Program-made: the position numbers and the translations under genes
Notes under the pieces: model-generated
Database searches by the model: none
Told to the model about the DNA's origin: nothing
What the model saw: only the letters and a program-made list of their open reading frames with translations
Part shown: positions 20,788-33,697 of the stretch, in pieces
Numbering within the stretch: position 1 is the first letter of the stretch
Layout of the letters: each line of letters starts with the position of its first letter
Assembly: GCA_934047225.1 (NCBI GenBank)
Contig: OW203989.1
Coordinates: 3,509,977 to 3,573,976 of the forward strand
Length of the DNA: 64,000 nt
Direction of reading: 5' to 3'
Source: Ypsolopha sequella
Taxonomy: Eukaryota; Arthropoda; Insecta; Lepidoptera; Ypsolophidae

Positions 20788-21246
20788 TTAAGGGCCTTAC
20801 TATTGCCAAATGGGTACTTCCTAAAGCCTACTCCTCGTTTACGGCCAAACCAAAAATAATGAAAAAATATATTATGAATAATCAACTCTTAGACAACAGA
20901 TGTAACATTTTTCTTTTTCATACCACCAAAACTTCTACATGAAATAATGTATTAGCTAAATGGCGTTTCTTGGCTTGAATTTCCTACTGCTCCTAAGTGG
21001 CTTGGCCGATTAAATTCATTTATGCTTTGATAAATATATACATTTGATAGCTATAAAGATAACATAGGATTATTCAATCGAACAATCGCGTCCAAGTGAA
21101 AAGTATAATTTTCTCCTATTTCGCCCTTTCAAGGACGCAGCGAGCGTCGTAACAGCCACTATGCATTGCGCGCTGACATGAACGTTATTTCAATGTCGTT
21201 TCCGTTGATATTCGTACAGACAAATATCGAGCTGCTAATTTGGCGA
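20788..21246. mobile_element. TTAA-ended MITE, truncated copy
   Basis: Starts TTAAGGGCCTTACTATTGCC and runs parallel to the complete element at 62781-63183, sharing 'CGAGCTGCTAATTTGGCGA' near the far end, where this copy is cut short. TTAA targets are characteristic of piggyBac-type transposition. Confidence 0.65.
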
Positions 21247-21469
21247 TGGTTTTTATTTCTGTTTATAAGTTTCTGCCATACTCTTGCAAAATTAGTACTG
21301 TCGTGATCTTTGGAGACGGTGGGCCATAAACATCGCGTCGGTAACAATAAGATTGTGCCATGCCGACGACTTGTGAAATATCTATCTATCACTATGGCAC
21401 TCCATAATCCCAATAAGATGGCCAAAGTCTACGATCGGTATTCAAGGTCAAAACAGTTATCGAACGATT

Positions 21470-21845
21470 GATACTGAATCAGAATTACAAAGAAACTAAA
21501 AACATACTTACTTGAACATCAAACATAGGCAGGTTACTCTTCTCTCCTAACCTCCGTCCCCTTTAAACCACTCCCACCCTCCCCCATAATAATATTTATA
21601 TTTACACATTCACCTACCTTCACACATAAACATACACATACACCTACATTCACACATAAACAAATACTCACCTTACCCAATTTGCATGTTTATTTTTATT
21701 TTTTATAAATGTTTCATAGCTTTAGTTCTTTATAATACATAATCAAGTATTGTTGAGCAGGTTATTGTTATAATCAAGTAATAAGTTTATTTACTTATTT
21801 TGTAAATAAATAAATTTTTCATTTTCATTTTCATTTCATTTCAAT
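21470..21845 (+). mobile_element. LINE 3' end (C-terminal codons, 3' UTR, tail)
   Basis: A short frame resembling 'KLKTYLLEHQT-stop', common at the C-terminus of jockey/CR1-like LINE polymerases, is followed by a C-rich 3' UTR. A run of TTTCA/TTTTCA units follows as the tail. Confidence 0.45.
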
Positions 21846-22139
21846 GATTGCAAGCTAGATAAACTGATAAATTGTTTTATGGCCCAACACCTCCAATGCT
21901 AACAGGCGTACTACAAACTACAATCATACATACAAACTACATATTTTCAACTAACGCATCCGTTACGCTACAAGGCTCTGTCTGTATCAGTCTTCAAGAG
22001 TAAAATAAAACAACATTTTCTTGATTTACAGAACGATCCATGATAAATAAAATATTTTGTTTGTTATGGTATGAGTCTAATGAGTCATTACATAAATTCT
22101 CTCTGTATATATTTAGGTACACATGTAAACTTGGGGGTA

Positions 22140-22560
22140 TATCGTCAAAATCGACACATTTTGAAGTTATTTATCTGCTGTTCAAAAGAAGCCACAAGTT
22201 AAATCAATTAGTATAACAATTTTGGAACTTTTTTTTAAATTTTGGACTACCAGAAACGTGATTGAAGGAATTTCACTCGACAGAAAAAAATATTGAAATG
22301 AGGTCTAAAATTACACTTTTTTTGATATTCTGACAAATTGGGATAGCGACATAGCGTACAGACTTCAAAAATATTTATTTATATGAGATTTAACAATAAT
22401 TTAATTACTGGTTATGGAAATTTTCATGGCTATTTTAGTTAATTTTGTATTAATTTAAAACCAACATTTGTCAATTTTCCCAGATTCCGTCCCTCTCGCA
22501 CTGCAGTTATTTCCGCCTAAAGTAACTGGGACCTTTGCACGGACGATATATCACCTTATA
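22140..22560 (+). repeat. Dispersed repeat, copy 2 of the three-copy family
   Basis: Shares 'TATTGAAATGAGGTCTA', 'CTGACAAATTGGGATAGCG' and 'TTCCGTCCCTCTCGCACTGC' with 63740-64000, and its core with 711-770 inverted. It is unclassified. From 22561 to 23210 I see nothing further. Confidence 0.55.
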
Positions 22561-23210
22561 TTATATTTAATCAGTTTATGTTGTTATCTCAATAATATAT
22601 TATGTTTATTAGCATATAGTAAAATACAGTTTATTTGAGTTATGTACCGACAACATGGCACCACCCTCAACCATTTTCCATTACCAAAGGTTAGCTGGTA
22701 GACTTATACTTAGTATAAGTTGGCCTGTGTACAAAATTGTATCTAGTGCCATATATTTTTTTGTTATTATTATTAAGTAAGTAATACCACAAAAAGTTGC
22801 CTGTTCAAAACTCGTGCAACAAAATCGCTCGTATACCGTAAGCAAAGCGCAAACCACTACAAATTAGTTGTCCGCTGCACAGATTACCATCGCGCCAAAA
22901 GTTCAAGAAACATGTCTCATCCCTATTTAGTTGCAATAAGGACGGTTTTTGAAAACTTTTACTTGTTTGGCACAGCAGCAATAAGCTGAATTAAGAAGCA
23001 GCTTCTATTCCGCTTTGCTGAGCCTCAAGTTAAACTGAGTCTTACACAAGTTCAATAAAATAGAGTTACAGTGTTGCCGTTGCTTCACTAAAACTTTATT
23101 TTATTTACAGACACTTTCAATAGTTTGTAGACTTATTTATTATGAGTCGATTGATGTATGTGGATGCAGGGAATGACGTTTGTAAGCATCGTTGTAGTTA
23201 CAGGGGATCT

Positions 23211-23337
23211 AAAAAGGCCGACTTGGGTGAATCATAAAATTATTTGAAATTAAGATAGAGTCAGAGTTTTTTCACGCGTGCAAAAGAGACGGCATTAGAA
23301 CAGAATCATAATGTGATTCATGCAAAATGGCCTTTTT
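23211..23337. mobile_element. MITE monomer, 127 bp
   Basis: Ends are AAAAAGGCC and GGCCTTTTT with imperfect inverted sequence inside ('TGGGTGAATCAT' / 'ATGTGATTCATGC'). Two head-to-head copies of the same element form the structure at 49797-50070. Confidence 0.75.
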
Positions 23338-23590
23338 AGAGGACAAGATCTCGTATCTTGATAAATTCAAGAAATGAATGATAATCTAGAAGAAAGAATA
23401 ACTCAGATTCCTGGCAATAAAAGCAATCAACAATCAAATTTCGGGCAATTATATTTTTATGGTAGCAAAACCCTAAGGTAGCAGAGGTTTTTTCGAGTGT
23501 ATAATGTCACTAGAAAAGTCAGCACTCATAACACCCTCTTTTTGCTAACAGTTTTAACGTCCCAACGAAGGGTGAGTCTTACCGCCGCCG

Positions 23591-24526
23591 TTTACGTCAC
23601 AGTGTTCTCCTTCACCGTCAGCAAGTTATAAGGATACTAGTATTTACGTCACAGTGTTCTCCTTCACCGTCAGCAAGTTATAAGGATACTAGTATTTACG
23701 TCACAGTGTTCTCCTTCACCGTCAGCAAGTTATAAGGATACTAGTATTTACGTCACAGTGTTCTCCTTCACCGTCAGCAAGTTATAAGGATACTAGTATT
23801 TACGTCACAGTGTTCTCCTTCACCGTCAGCAAGTTATAAGGATACTAGTATTTACGTCACAGTGTTCTCCTTCACCGTCAGCAAGTTATAAGGATACTAG
23901 TATTTACGTCACAGTGTTCTCCTTCACCGTCAGCAAGTTATAAGGATACTAGTATTTACGTCACAGTGTTCTCCTTCACCGTCAGCAAGTTATAAGGATA
24001 CTAGTATTTACGTCACAGTGTTCTCCTTCACCGTCAGCAAGTTATAAGGATACTAGTATTTACGTCACAGTGTTCTCCTTCACCGTCAGCAAGTTATAAG
24101 GATACTAGTATTTACGTCACAGTGTTCTCCTTCACCGTCAGCAAGTTATAAGGATACTAGTATTTACGTCACAGTGTTCTCCTTCACCGTCAGCAAGTTA
24201 TAAGGATACTAGTATTTACGTCACAGTGTTCTCCTTCACCGTCAGCAAGTTATAAGGATACTAGTATTTACGTCACAGTGTTCTCCTTCACCGTCAGCAA
24301 GTTATAAGGATACTAGTATTTACGTCACAGTGTTCTCCTTCACCGTCAGCAAGTTATAAGGATACTAGTATTTACGTCACAGTGTTCTCCTTCACCGTCA
24401 GCAAGTTATAAGGATACTAGTATTTACGTCACAGTGTTCTCCTTCACCGTCAGCAAGTTATAAGGATACTAGTATTTACGTCACAGTGTTCTCCTTCACC
24501 GTCAGCAAGTTATAAGGATACTAGTA
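23591..24526. repeat. Minisatellite, 52 bp x 18, apparently perfect
   Basis: Exactly 18 units (936 bp). Each starts TTTACGTCACAGTGTTCTCC and ends GATACTAGTA, and I see no variant in any unit. 52 is not a multiple of three. Each unit contains a TTACGTCA (CRE-like) octamer. Confidence 0.97.
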
Positions 24527-24810
24527 TTTTGTGCAACTGTAACATAATTTGAGTCATTGAAAGAAAGAAAGAAGAAAGAAACACATTTAATTCGGCAACA
24601 GCCACATTACAATACAATACATACAATATTTCTACTTACATCTATTTTATTTAAAATTACATTAAAACAATACGGTAGGCTGTTGCTGAAAAAGGCAACT
24701 GACTCAGCGATGTGCTGAAGGTGTAATCCCTCAGCGCTGATTTTCAGTCAGTGCCTGCTGGTGACTCATGAGCGTACCAGGTGCAGAGCGGCGCTGTGCA
24801 GTAATAATAG

Positions 24811-24850
<40 letters not shown>
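24811..24850. repeat. (AT)n microsatellite
   Basis: About 38 bases of alternating TA. The preceding 24555-24800, starting with GAAA repeats and then GC-richer, resembles the 3' end of a minus-strand LINE or SINE but is not classified. From 24851 to 26190 I find no gene; a short hairpin lies at 25738-25772. Confidence 0.9.
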
Positions 24851-24851
<1 letters not shown>

Positions 24852-26192
24852 ATGAAACTATAAAACTACATTTCTAAAATATTAATAAAATATGTAATAA
24901 GTATTACTTAAACTAATATGATGCGATATAAATGAAATATATAAGTATACTTAAATAATATAACTTAATTTACTTTAAAGTATTTAAAAAAAAACTTTGC
25001 AGAACAACTTTAGGTCTTTAATGCGATTTAAGTCAGACTAGCGGCGAGAAGTTTGGACAGGAAAAGGTAGTCTCTGCTGTTCAATCAAATATGCCCTGAG
25101 CTTGCGCCCAAAAGCACACCTACTAGTCATTGGGACACGATTCGTTCGTTTAGTAATAATTTTGCACGAATGTCCCAATGTCTAATTATGTTCAGTTGCA
25201 CACAATACTTTATCTATGATCATTAAAAATATCGTCTTTATTTATAATATTTTCAACCAACAATTTTACGAAAAATTAGAAGAACAACACTCGTTCATGA
25301 ACCCCGGGTGCGTCGTCCTGGTAATGCTGCCTTGAAGGCCAATCAGGATAAAAATGGCGTGGCCTACGAAATAATGTCGGTACTTATTTCTCGTCTATGT
25401 TGTTGATTGCCTCTCTAGCAGCGTTATAATAAATTGGGCTAACTACAGAGCAAAATCGCAGTGTTCTAATGTAATATTATAACAACGGATGAACAATGTA
25501 GGTACTTATAAAACTGTTTTTGATGTTTCAATTACATTATTACAGTATGAGAGTTGATAAATACTATTTTTACATGACTGCCCCCAAAAAAAATGAGTAT
25601 TGATATGAGTATTTTTCTTTATTCCATGATATCTTCTAAACGCTTAAACTAATTTTGATGAATGAGGTGTCATTAGAATCTCTATACTATCCGGATTGGC
25701 ACTGGATATAAAAGTAGATATTAAATTAAATAAATAGTACTTACTTTTAAATTACTTATTTAAAAGTAAGTACTAATAAAATTACTTACCTTTTTAGCTT
25801 TTATACATTTTTCATATTTTATTCAGCGTTCATTATGTACTTTGTATTCACAGTTTAATGAGCTCAAAACATTATCAAAGCGCGAAATATACTCAAAACC
25901 TTATTAATTACTTGTAAAACTTTTAACTTAAAAGCTAATTAACTAGTTTTGTGCCACTTGAAGAAGTTTGTTAATTATACATCGAAGACTGATTCCGTTG
26001 ATAATACTCGTAAGTACAACATTTTCATTTAAGAAAAGGGTTGTTGTACGTTTTTTTGTAGATTTATTGTTAATTTTTAGCCAAATTGGCCATTGTTTAA
26101 CAGTTAGCAACGCAAGCTGACAAAAAAAAGTTTCCAAATAATTTATACGGTAAAAAACTTTTACGGATCGCTGTGGCAATGGAACTAAACTC

Positions 26193-26853
26193 TAAATCAA
26201 ATTCAAATTAAAATATTGTATTTTATAAAGTAAGTACAAATAATACACTTTTTGCGACTCAAATTTAATCTTAAAAAATATATATAATAAAATAATAAAT
26301 GTACATGAACTAAATTAAAGGTTTATTTAATTCATGTAGCAATACGTATATATATATACGATTCAAATGATAGGTAAAATCTATAATTATGCAAGGTGAA
26401 ACCTAATCAACCGCCCGAACCCATACCGTAGACTCGGCCAGCAACCAGGAACAAGGTTCAATGATCCCTTTTTTCGAAATAATGAAAAAAAAAATCCGAA
26501 AAAAATTCCGCTTCCATTACTAATATCACTATCACCATGCTTCACCACCATCATGCAAATACTCATTTATTTTATAAAACGCCTTTTTCAGTAGGCCCTG
26601 CTTCAAACTTATTCCTTTGGAAGATTATTGTAAAATCTTATACCATGTCCTACGAAAGAGGTACTCACTTTGGCAAGTCTGATTTTTGGAAAAGCCAGTT
26701 TATGTTTATGTCTGGTTTCTTAACAGCGTTACTCGCAAATCCTCGGGAAAGACTCAATATTTTTTTCTGAAATATACCTACAAGAACTTGGTAAATAAAT
26801 GCACAAGGAACAGTTAATATAATATATGAATATCTTTGAATTTTTCTCTTAAG
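26193..26853 (-). mobile_element. LINE family C, 5'-truncated copy
   Basis: Shares the 3' UTR block ('CCGCCCGAACCCATACCG') and the C-terminal coding stretch with 19316-20150 and 34203-36040. It is more diverged, with small deletions. The tail on the plus strand reads 'AAATCAAATTCAAATT'. Confidence 0.75.
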
Positions 26854-27159
26854 GTGGGCCCATCCCACTCAGCTGCTATATAAATGCTCTAGGTGTTTGT
26901 GACGTCTTGAAGGCTTTGATCTCAATGAAACTTTGCACACATTGTACACTGTACTCCGACTTGTCTCTCATCAAGAGGTGCAAGATAGCGATATATTCAA
27001 AAAGCGCCGAATTTGTGAAATGGTTTCAATTAAAAACTGTTTTTCATGAAACGGTGACCGTTTTTTTATCAACTTAGTCTTCTTTACATGAACGAGGTCT
27101 TAATTCCTTTTTTTTTATTTCCAGTATAGATAAAAATTATGCAAGCTGCTAAACTTTGC

Positions 27160-27516
27160 GTAAAAACGGGTCAATATTCACGATATCCTGACAGCTATTC
27201 GATGCTATACGTAAAAACGGGTCAATATTCACGATATCCTGACAGCTATTCGATGCTTTACGTAAAAACGGGTCAATATTCACGATATCCTGACAGCTAT
27301 TCGATGCTTTACGTAAAAACGGGTCAATATTCACGATATCCTGACAGCTATTCGATGCTATACGTAAAAACGGGTCAATATTCACGATATCCTGACAGCT
27401 ATTCGATGCTATACGTAAAAACGGGTCAATATTCACGATATCCTGACAGCTATTCGATGCTTTACGTAAAAACGGGTCAATATTCACGATATCCTGACAG
27501 CTATTCGATGCTATAC
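27160..27516. repeat. Tandem array, 51 bp x 7, open on both strands
   Basis: Seven units, varying only at a T/A near the unit end. As 51 is a multiple of three, frames stay open through the array on both strands. The plus frame (27139-27561) repeats YVKTGQYSRYPDSYSML and the minus frame repeats a PFLR.ASNSCQDIVNID motif. There is no promoter, splice or family evidence for a gene. I treat it as a minisatellite with incidental frames. From 27562 to 28390 I see nothing. Confidence 0.9.
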
Positions 27517-28391
27517 GTACATACGACGCCTGGTTGGTACTACCCTCAGTATTACCTCTAAGACCGTAACTGTTGGCATAAGTTTATTCGCTGGCCCTCA
27601 CACTATGAGGGTTCATGACGGAACCCTTTAAAACCCCAGTGATCCAGAAAGTAATTACCGCCGCTGCCGAACGTCAACCTAATCTGGAGGGTGATTCTCA
27701 GTCTGTCGAATTAACCTTCTCGACCGTAAAAACCTGTTTTATCTGTCGTACTCCATACATTTTAGCTTGAATTTTAGAAGTCTCGCTTCTACTGATTCTC
27801 TAGAACAGCCTTTCAGGAATTTTATAAATTCACAGCACATGATAATATAGGAGCCCTGTTTAAGGAAACTGATTATTTATTATTATTACAAATTACATTT
27901 TGTATGTTTGTATATTCAGTAAAACTATATCGTTTGACAGTACATTGGTAGTATTAAACCCCTTATATATCATATGCACACCTTTTTTAAAATACAAATT
28001 TAGTAAAATACAAGCAACTTATGCATTTTTTTTTTATTTATAGATGCTATAGAAAATTGACGTCCTAAAAAACCGTTATGCTCGGACACATTCTAAAAAT
28101 TAAACTTGTGCCAGCTTCGTTAGTACCAATTAAAAATATAACGTGACGAATATTCTTTAATCATTTAATGAATTAAAAGACACAAGTAATTCAGTAAATT
28201 TTGTATTTTGTCCGAAATAGAGCAGAAATCCTATACATAATCTTACGCTAACCCTTTCTGGCTAAACAAACATCGGCGTGCTCACACTACATTAAAACTC
28301 TGAAATTACTTATTTTACTTTTTCTTGAATAAAGAATTTGGTTTCTGTATAACTTGTTGATCTGTATGATAACCAATAACAATGTACCTCT

Positions 28392-29855
28392 TGTCTCGGC
28401 ATCAGGAAACCCCACATTGCCCGGTAGCTGCCGCTTCATCTAACACTGAAGCATGCAGCGCGCATTAATTCAGTTTATACTTGCACGCTACACAAGAGCA
28501 CAAACTTATAGCGTAGAGTACACATCACAAACTTAAGTGTAGAGACATCTCTTGGTAGTTGTCTAATCTATATTAGATACTCGTAATTGCCCTCGTGTCT
28601 CAGGTATCAGGGAGCCGCACACTGCCCTGTAATAGCCGCTTCATCCAACACTGAATCATGCAGCGCGCATTAATTCAATGTATACTTGCTCGCTACACAA
28701 GAGCACAAACTTGTAGCATAGAGAACATATCGCAAACTTAAATGTAGAGACGTCCCTTGGTATTTGTTTAATCTGTATAATTACACTCGTGCTCTGGTAT
28801 CAGGGAACCTTACACTGCCCTGTAGCTGCCGCTTCATCTTATATTCAAGTAACGGAGGCAGCGCGCATTCATTCAGTTTATACTTGCTTGCTACAAAAGA
28901 GCACAAACTTGTAGCGTAAATTACACATCGCAAACTTAAGTGTAGAGACATCCCTTGGCAGTCGTCTTATCTATATTAGATAACTACCCTAATGTCTCAG
29001 ATATCAGGTAGCCGCACACTGCCTTGTAGATGCCGCTTCATCAAACATTGAAGTAGCGGAGGTAGCGCGCATTAATTCAGTTTATACTTACTCGCTACAC
29101 AAGAGCACAAAATTGAAGAGTACACAATCTCGAACTTAAGTGTAGAGACTTGGTAGTAGTCTAATCTATATCAGATAATTTTTCTCGTGTCTTAGGTATC
29201 AGGGACTCAGGGAGCCGCACACTGCCCTGTAGCTGCCGTTTCATCTAATATTCAAGTAGCGGAGGCAGTTTGCTCTCTACACAAGAGCACAAACTTGTAG
29301 CGTATGGTACGTATCAAACCTAAATGTAAACTTACCTTGGTAGTTGCCTAACCTATAAGGTTAAATAATAATAGTTAGCGAAACTCAAAACATAGGTAGT
29401 ACTAGTCTATATGAACAACTTTTTATATTTATATTTATTTTTTGTACGGGAGCTAAGCGAAATTCTTAAAATTTGTTTTCGCCTTTCCATACTGGACCAG
29501 TGAGCTGGTTGGGGCAATTTGTATGGGAGAAAGAGAACAAAAGTTGCGAATTTCGCTTATCCCCCATACAAAAAGCTGTTCATATAGACTAGTACTACCT
29601 ATGTTTTGAGTTTCGCCAACTAATATTATTTATTCTTATATATTAGATAACTATCCTCGTGTCACAGGCATCAAGGCGCTACACACTGCCCTGTAGCTGC
29701 TAATTCATTTAACATTCAAGTAGCGGAGACCGTTTGCTGGCTACACAAGAGCACAATCTTGTAGCGTAGGGTACACATCGCAAACTTAAGTGTAGAGACA
29801 TCCCTTGGTAGTTGTCTAACTTATGTTTATTACATACTCGTATGCTGTCCTCCTG
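28392..29855. repeat. Diverged satellite-like array, about 200-bp units
   Basis: Six or so units start near 28397, 28597, 28793, 28995, 29189 and 29659. Each has 'TATCAGGGAGCCGCACACTG', 'GCCGCTTCATC', 'ACACAAGAGCACAAACTTG' and 'AAGTGTAGAGACATC'. Units differ by substitutions and indels, so the array is older than the 52-bp one. The fifth unit is interrupted by a MITE at 29374-29620. Confidence 0.85.
29374..29620. mobile_element. MITE with about 48-bp terminal inverted repeats
   Basis: Left end GTTAGCGAAACTCAAAACAT, right end its near-perfect reverse complement ending CGCCAAC. The inverted repeats include 'GTAGTACTAGTCTATATGAAC'-type sequence. TAATA occurs on both sides as a candidate target duplication. 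It inserted into the 200-bp array. Confidence 0.8.
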
Positions 29856-30724
29856 TCTCAAGATTGAGATTCTGACGTCCTTCCGATGGCTACCGCTGCT
29901 CTGCATACAATGAGAGACTTTCTTAAGGACAGGCTCCGCCAAACATGCTTTTGTGTTTGGATAATTTAGCACGTTAAATCAAAATTGTTTAAACAAATAA
30001 AATTATTATAATTAGTTAAAAAGTTGAACAAAATTATGTATTTTTCAGATTTGACCCAAGTATAACAATCATCGAGAAAAATAAATCGTAAAGATCAGTA
30101 ATAAAATCACGGAAAACGTCATTTGGCGTCATTCAATCAAAAAAGGAAAGTAAGGCTTCGTTTTCACACAGAATATTATTGAATGTTGGCAACGTTCTGT
30201 TTGACAGGGAAACGTCACATTCTTTTTTTTTAAACAAAGTTTCTCATTATATTGAAAGGTATCTTAATCACAATATTCACAATTACCTACTATATGCATG
30301 GACGAATGTTCGTCTATGCTATATGTATGTTATTTTAAACTAAAGATGATCTAACCACGCTCTATAGGTGCTCGATTAGAAACAAATTAAATGTTATTTC
30401 TACACAGGCTATACAAAAAGCCCGGTATCAGCTCTATCACCTATATGTATTTATAAATAATTAACTATATTAAAGAATACTCTATGCAGAAGTCAACCGA
30501 CTGAAGTGTGGAATATTATCATGTAATATGAGCAAAACACAGGATATACACAAGTTACAACAAGATAAAGTGAGGTTGTGGTTAACCGACCTAACTTTTC
30601 TCCTGAATTATGTATGCAACAGAGTTCTGAAAGGAGAAAACGTACGATCTTGATATTTTATCAAAAACAACGGTATATATCGTTAGGACATTATATGTGG
30701 AATATTGTTCAAACAGTCAACACT

Positions 30725-30782
30725 AATACGCCCACATTTCACCGATAAACGCTTTTCGGCGTTTGTGAAATGTGGGCATATT
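30725..30782. repeat. Short hairpin, 24-28-bp arms
   Basis: AATACGCCCACATTTCAC..AAACGC pairs with GCGTTT.GTGAAATGTGGGC around TTTTCG, with a 4-base bulge. It may be a minimal MITE. Nothing else is recognised between 29860 and 31740. Confidence 0.65.
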
Positions 30783-31742
30783 AATGCATTTAAGCGTTAT
30801 AAATGAAATTTTCTTCCTATAAGTACATACGTAGCAGAAAATCCAATCCATCAGATAATATTTGCCCTGTGCCGGACATAGGCCTTTTGTTGATATGGCG
30901 TTTTGTTGATATAGCCAAATTCATATTGGAGAATCATTAAGTCCTCAGGACCAAGGTTCAATGACCCTTTGAGTGAAATACGCAAAATAAAATTTAGGCT
31001 ACCTATACTAATAATTAGTCTAGGAAATTGTCTAGAAAATGATTCGACTGATGACGGCCCCATACCGAGGGCCGAAAAATATGGAGTTATAATTTTTTTA
31101 ATTGTTTTAATACTAATAAATAACCAAAAGCTACTTAAAGTAAAAGAATTAGTCTAGGGGCACAACATATTTTTTTCGTATTTTGCAAAAACGGTCATTA
31201 ACACCTTGGTCGTGACCACTTACCGAGTCTACAGTATGGGTTTGGCTGTATAAACAAAAGTCACTTTATAAACTAGGTGTTAAGATGAAGTTGCGAAAGA
31301 TGAAACTAGCAATAGTACTCGTCCATACAGTCAACTTATACTACGGAGCCAACCACCGAATCTCGAAAAAATAAACAGCTGTTTTATCGAGAAGTTACAT
31401 AGCGCCCGACCAAAATGAATGAAACAACTGATATTTTTTTTTCGATTTCTCATATTTTTCACGGAATATTGTTTGTATGGACGTGTTTTCAGCCAGTTTC
31501 CGGCTTCTGCAACTTCATTTTAAATGAAGTAGCGGACTGACGTCCAGCAAGCTGACGGACGTCATAACCTGCGTCTACTGAGAGTAAACTTTCTATTCAA
31601 CTGAATAATTTATTTTGTATTCAGCCTTTTAAATTGAAAAAAAAATATTTTTTTCGTGACCGCTTTTATGAATCGGATTTAACTACGTCAAAAAAATCCT
31701 CAAAAAGCAAGAGACTTTTAACAAAAGTCCTCCGCAAATTAT

Positions 31743-32030
31743 GAAAAACCGGGAAAGTGCGAGTCGGACTCGCGCACGAAGAGTTCCGTAACATTGTCTA
31801 TAAAAACGGCAAAAAAAACATGTCTGTTGTACGGGAACCCCCTTAAATATTTATTTAATTCTGTTTTTTAGTATTTGTTGTTATAGCGGCATCAGAAATA
31901 TATCATCTGTGAAAATTTCAACTGTCTAACTATCACGGTTCATGAGATACAGCCTGGTGACAGACGGACAGCGGAGTCTTAGTAATAGGGTCCCGTTGGT
32001 TATATTTTGTGTACAGAACCCTTAAAACAG
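31743..32030 (-). repeat. 'TAGGGTTCCGTACC' dispersed repeat, near full length
   Basis: On the plus strand it opens with AAACCGGGAAAGTGCGAGTC and the 'CGGACTCGCGCACGAAG' block. It ends with 'GACAGACGGACAGCGGAGTC' and 'AATAGGGTCCCGTTGG'. This is the best-preserved copy of the repeat in the window. Confidence 0.7.
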
Positions 32031-32745
32031 TAACTCCGTTGCTTTAAATATTAAAAAAGTTAAACTTGATGGTCTCCTAATTCTTAAACGAACAAACGCA
32101 ACCTTTGAACCTTTACAAAACTGAACTTTTCTTAACACGAAAGATGAAAGAATATTTTCATAATCATTTATTATATAAAGCAGAGAGGATAAATATTGAA
32201 AATCCCATTTTTAAAAGGGCCAGTAATAACTGTCAGATAATGCCCCTTTTAAAATTTTCTTTTCACGACAAAGCCATAGAAATGGGAGCTTTAACTTTTT
32301 TAGCTTCGTATTTATTGTGTTCTTTTTTGGGGTTCCTTAAAAAAAATGCTATATCCTTATAATGAAGTCTTTACTTCAGCCAGCACGAAAGCAACATATT
32401 TTTTTATTTCATGACGAAAGGTAAATCATTCTTCATTTTTTTAAATAAGTCTTCGACCAAGCGGCTTTGGCACATAAGTTTTAATTTCGCTTGCATTTCA
32501 TTTTAATAAACGAAATACCACTCACTTTCTCACCACTTACTCTCGAAAACTATAGTTTATTAATAAATATTTTTTTTTATTCAGAGACAAACAGTTTTTT
32601 AGATAATTATTACATAGTTAATGTAACTTAAATAATAACATATTTATAGACCTTATAGTCTCCTTAAGGAAACTAAACAATCTGTTAACTAACCCATCTA
32701 CTCGTATAAGTAAAAATTAACATAAAATTTTAAAATTATAAAACT

Positions 32746-32835
32746 ATATGTATATATATATATACATATATACACACATATACATACATATATATATATA
32801 CACACATATACATACATACATATACACAAACACCT
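32746..32835. repeat. TA/CATA microsatellite
   Basis: An imperfect mixture of TATATA, CATA and CACATA units, about 90 bp. Confidence 0.9.
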
Positions 32836-32961
32836 ACATATTAGATAAGAAAAGTGTGTTTTTTTTTTGTTATTCTTTTTGTTCACGTAAATAAAAGTTT
32901 TTTTTTTATATTCTTAACTATTTGTATTTTGTGACGAAATTTGTTTAAAAACATTATTTCT

Positions 32962-33430
32962 TTAACAAACTAAAGATGTATTAAAGATGTCAATATCGAT
33001 TAGCCTATCATTATAAAGTTTACTAGCACGTCTAATGAAGCTGTTGTTTGCGTAACAAGTTTTACACTTTGCAATAGAAAACAAACTTTTTTTACGACAA
33101 GTACGTTCACGTCTCCGAGGAACACGGAAAAGGATATTTTGTAATAATGCGGGGGAATCGATTATAGAATTTACTACGAGTATTTTGCACAGAACAATAG
33201 CATCGATGTAATCACGACGATGTTTTAATAATTCAATATTATGTCGTTTTGCTGATACAGTACTCGTATAATCAGAGTAAACGTGACCGGTTCAGTAATC
33301 GAGTGCCTTAACAAACTTTCTTTGAAGTTTTTCTATTCTGTCAATATGACTAACATAAAATGGAGGCCTGGTTGTACAGGCGAATTCCAGGCGGCTACGC
33401 ACATAGCTATTATACAAAAGTCTGTCTATT
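32962..33430 (-). pseudogene. LINE polymerase C-terminal fragment with in-frame stop
   Basis: Read on the minus strand, this gives a continuous LINE-like C-terminal region. It includes 'SYVRSRLEFA', 'RIEKLQRKFVKALDY', a stop, then 'YSDYTSTVSAKRHNIELLKH', 'RRDYIDAIVLCKIL' and 'LFRVPRRRERTC'. These are typical of jockey/R1-like elements after the reverse transcriptase. The internal stop shows decay. It ends at a natural stop (32962-32964). Confidence 0.75.
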
Positions 33431-33697
33431 TATAACTACAGTTTATTACAAACTTTAATTTTTGTAGGAAAGTTCCATACCACGCAAACACCCGCTAAGA
33501 ACGGATTTTGTGATAATACTTATAAGTACATTACGATACGTGTGACTTAAGTAGTCCATTATTGCATGGCGAGAGTCCGAGCGTAGCGAGGTTAATTTTT
33601 AACTAATCATTAAATTCGAATGAAATTTTACAACTATATCTTATTTAAAACCCATTTATAGCCACTTTTCTGAGTAATAAAATAAACCTAATCATAC

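Noticed and set aside
20505..20885. 126-codon minus-strand frame across the OTU transposon end
   Set aside because: It spans the transposon border and the start of a TTAA MITE, so it cannot be an old conserved gene.
23591..24526. Possible CRISPR array
   Set aside because: Units are head-to-tail without spacers and the genome is eukaryotic.
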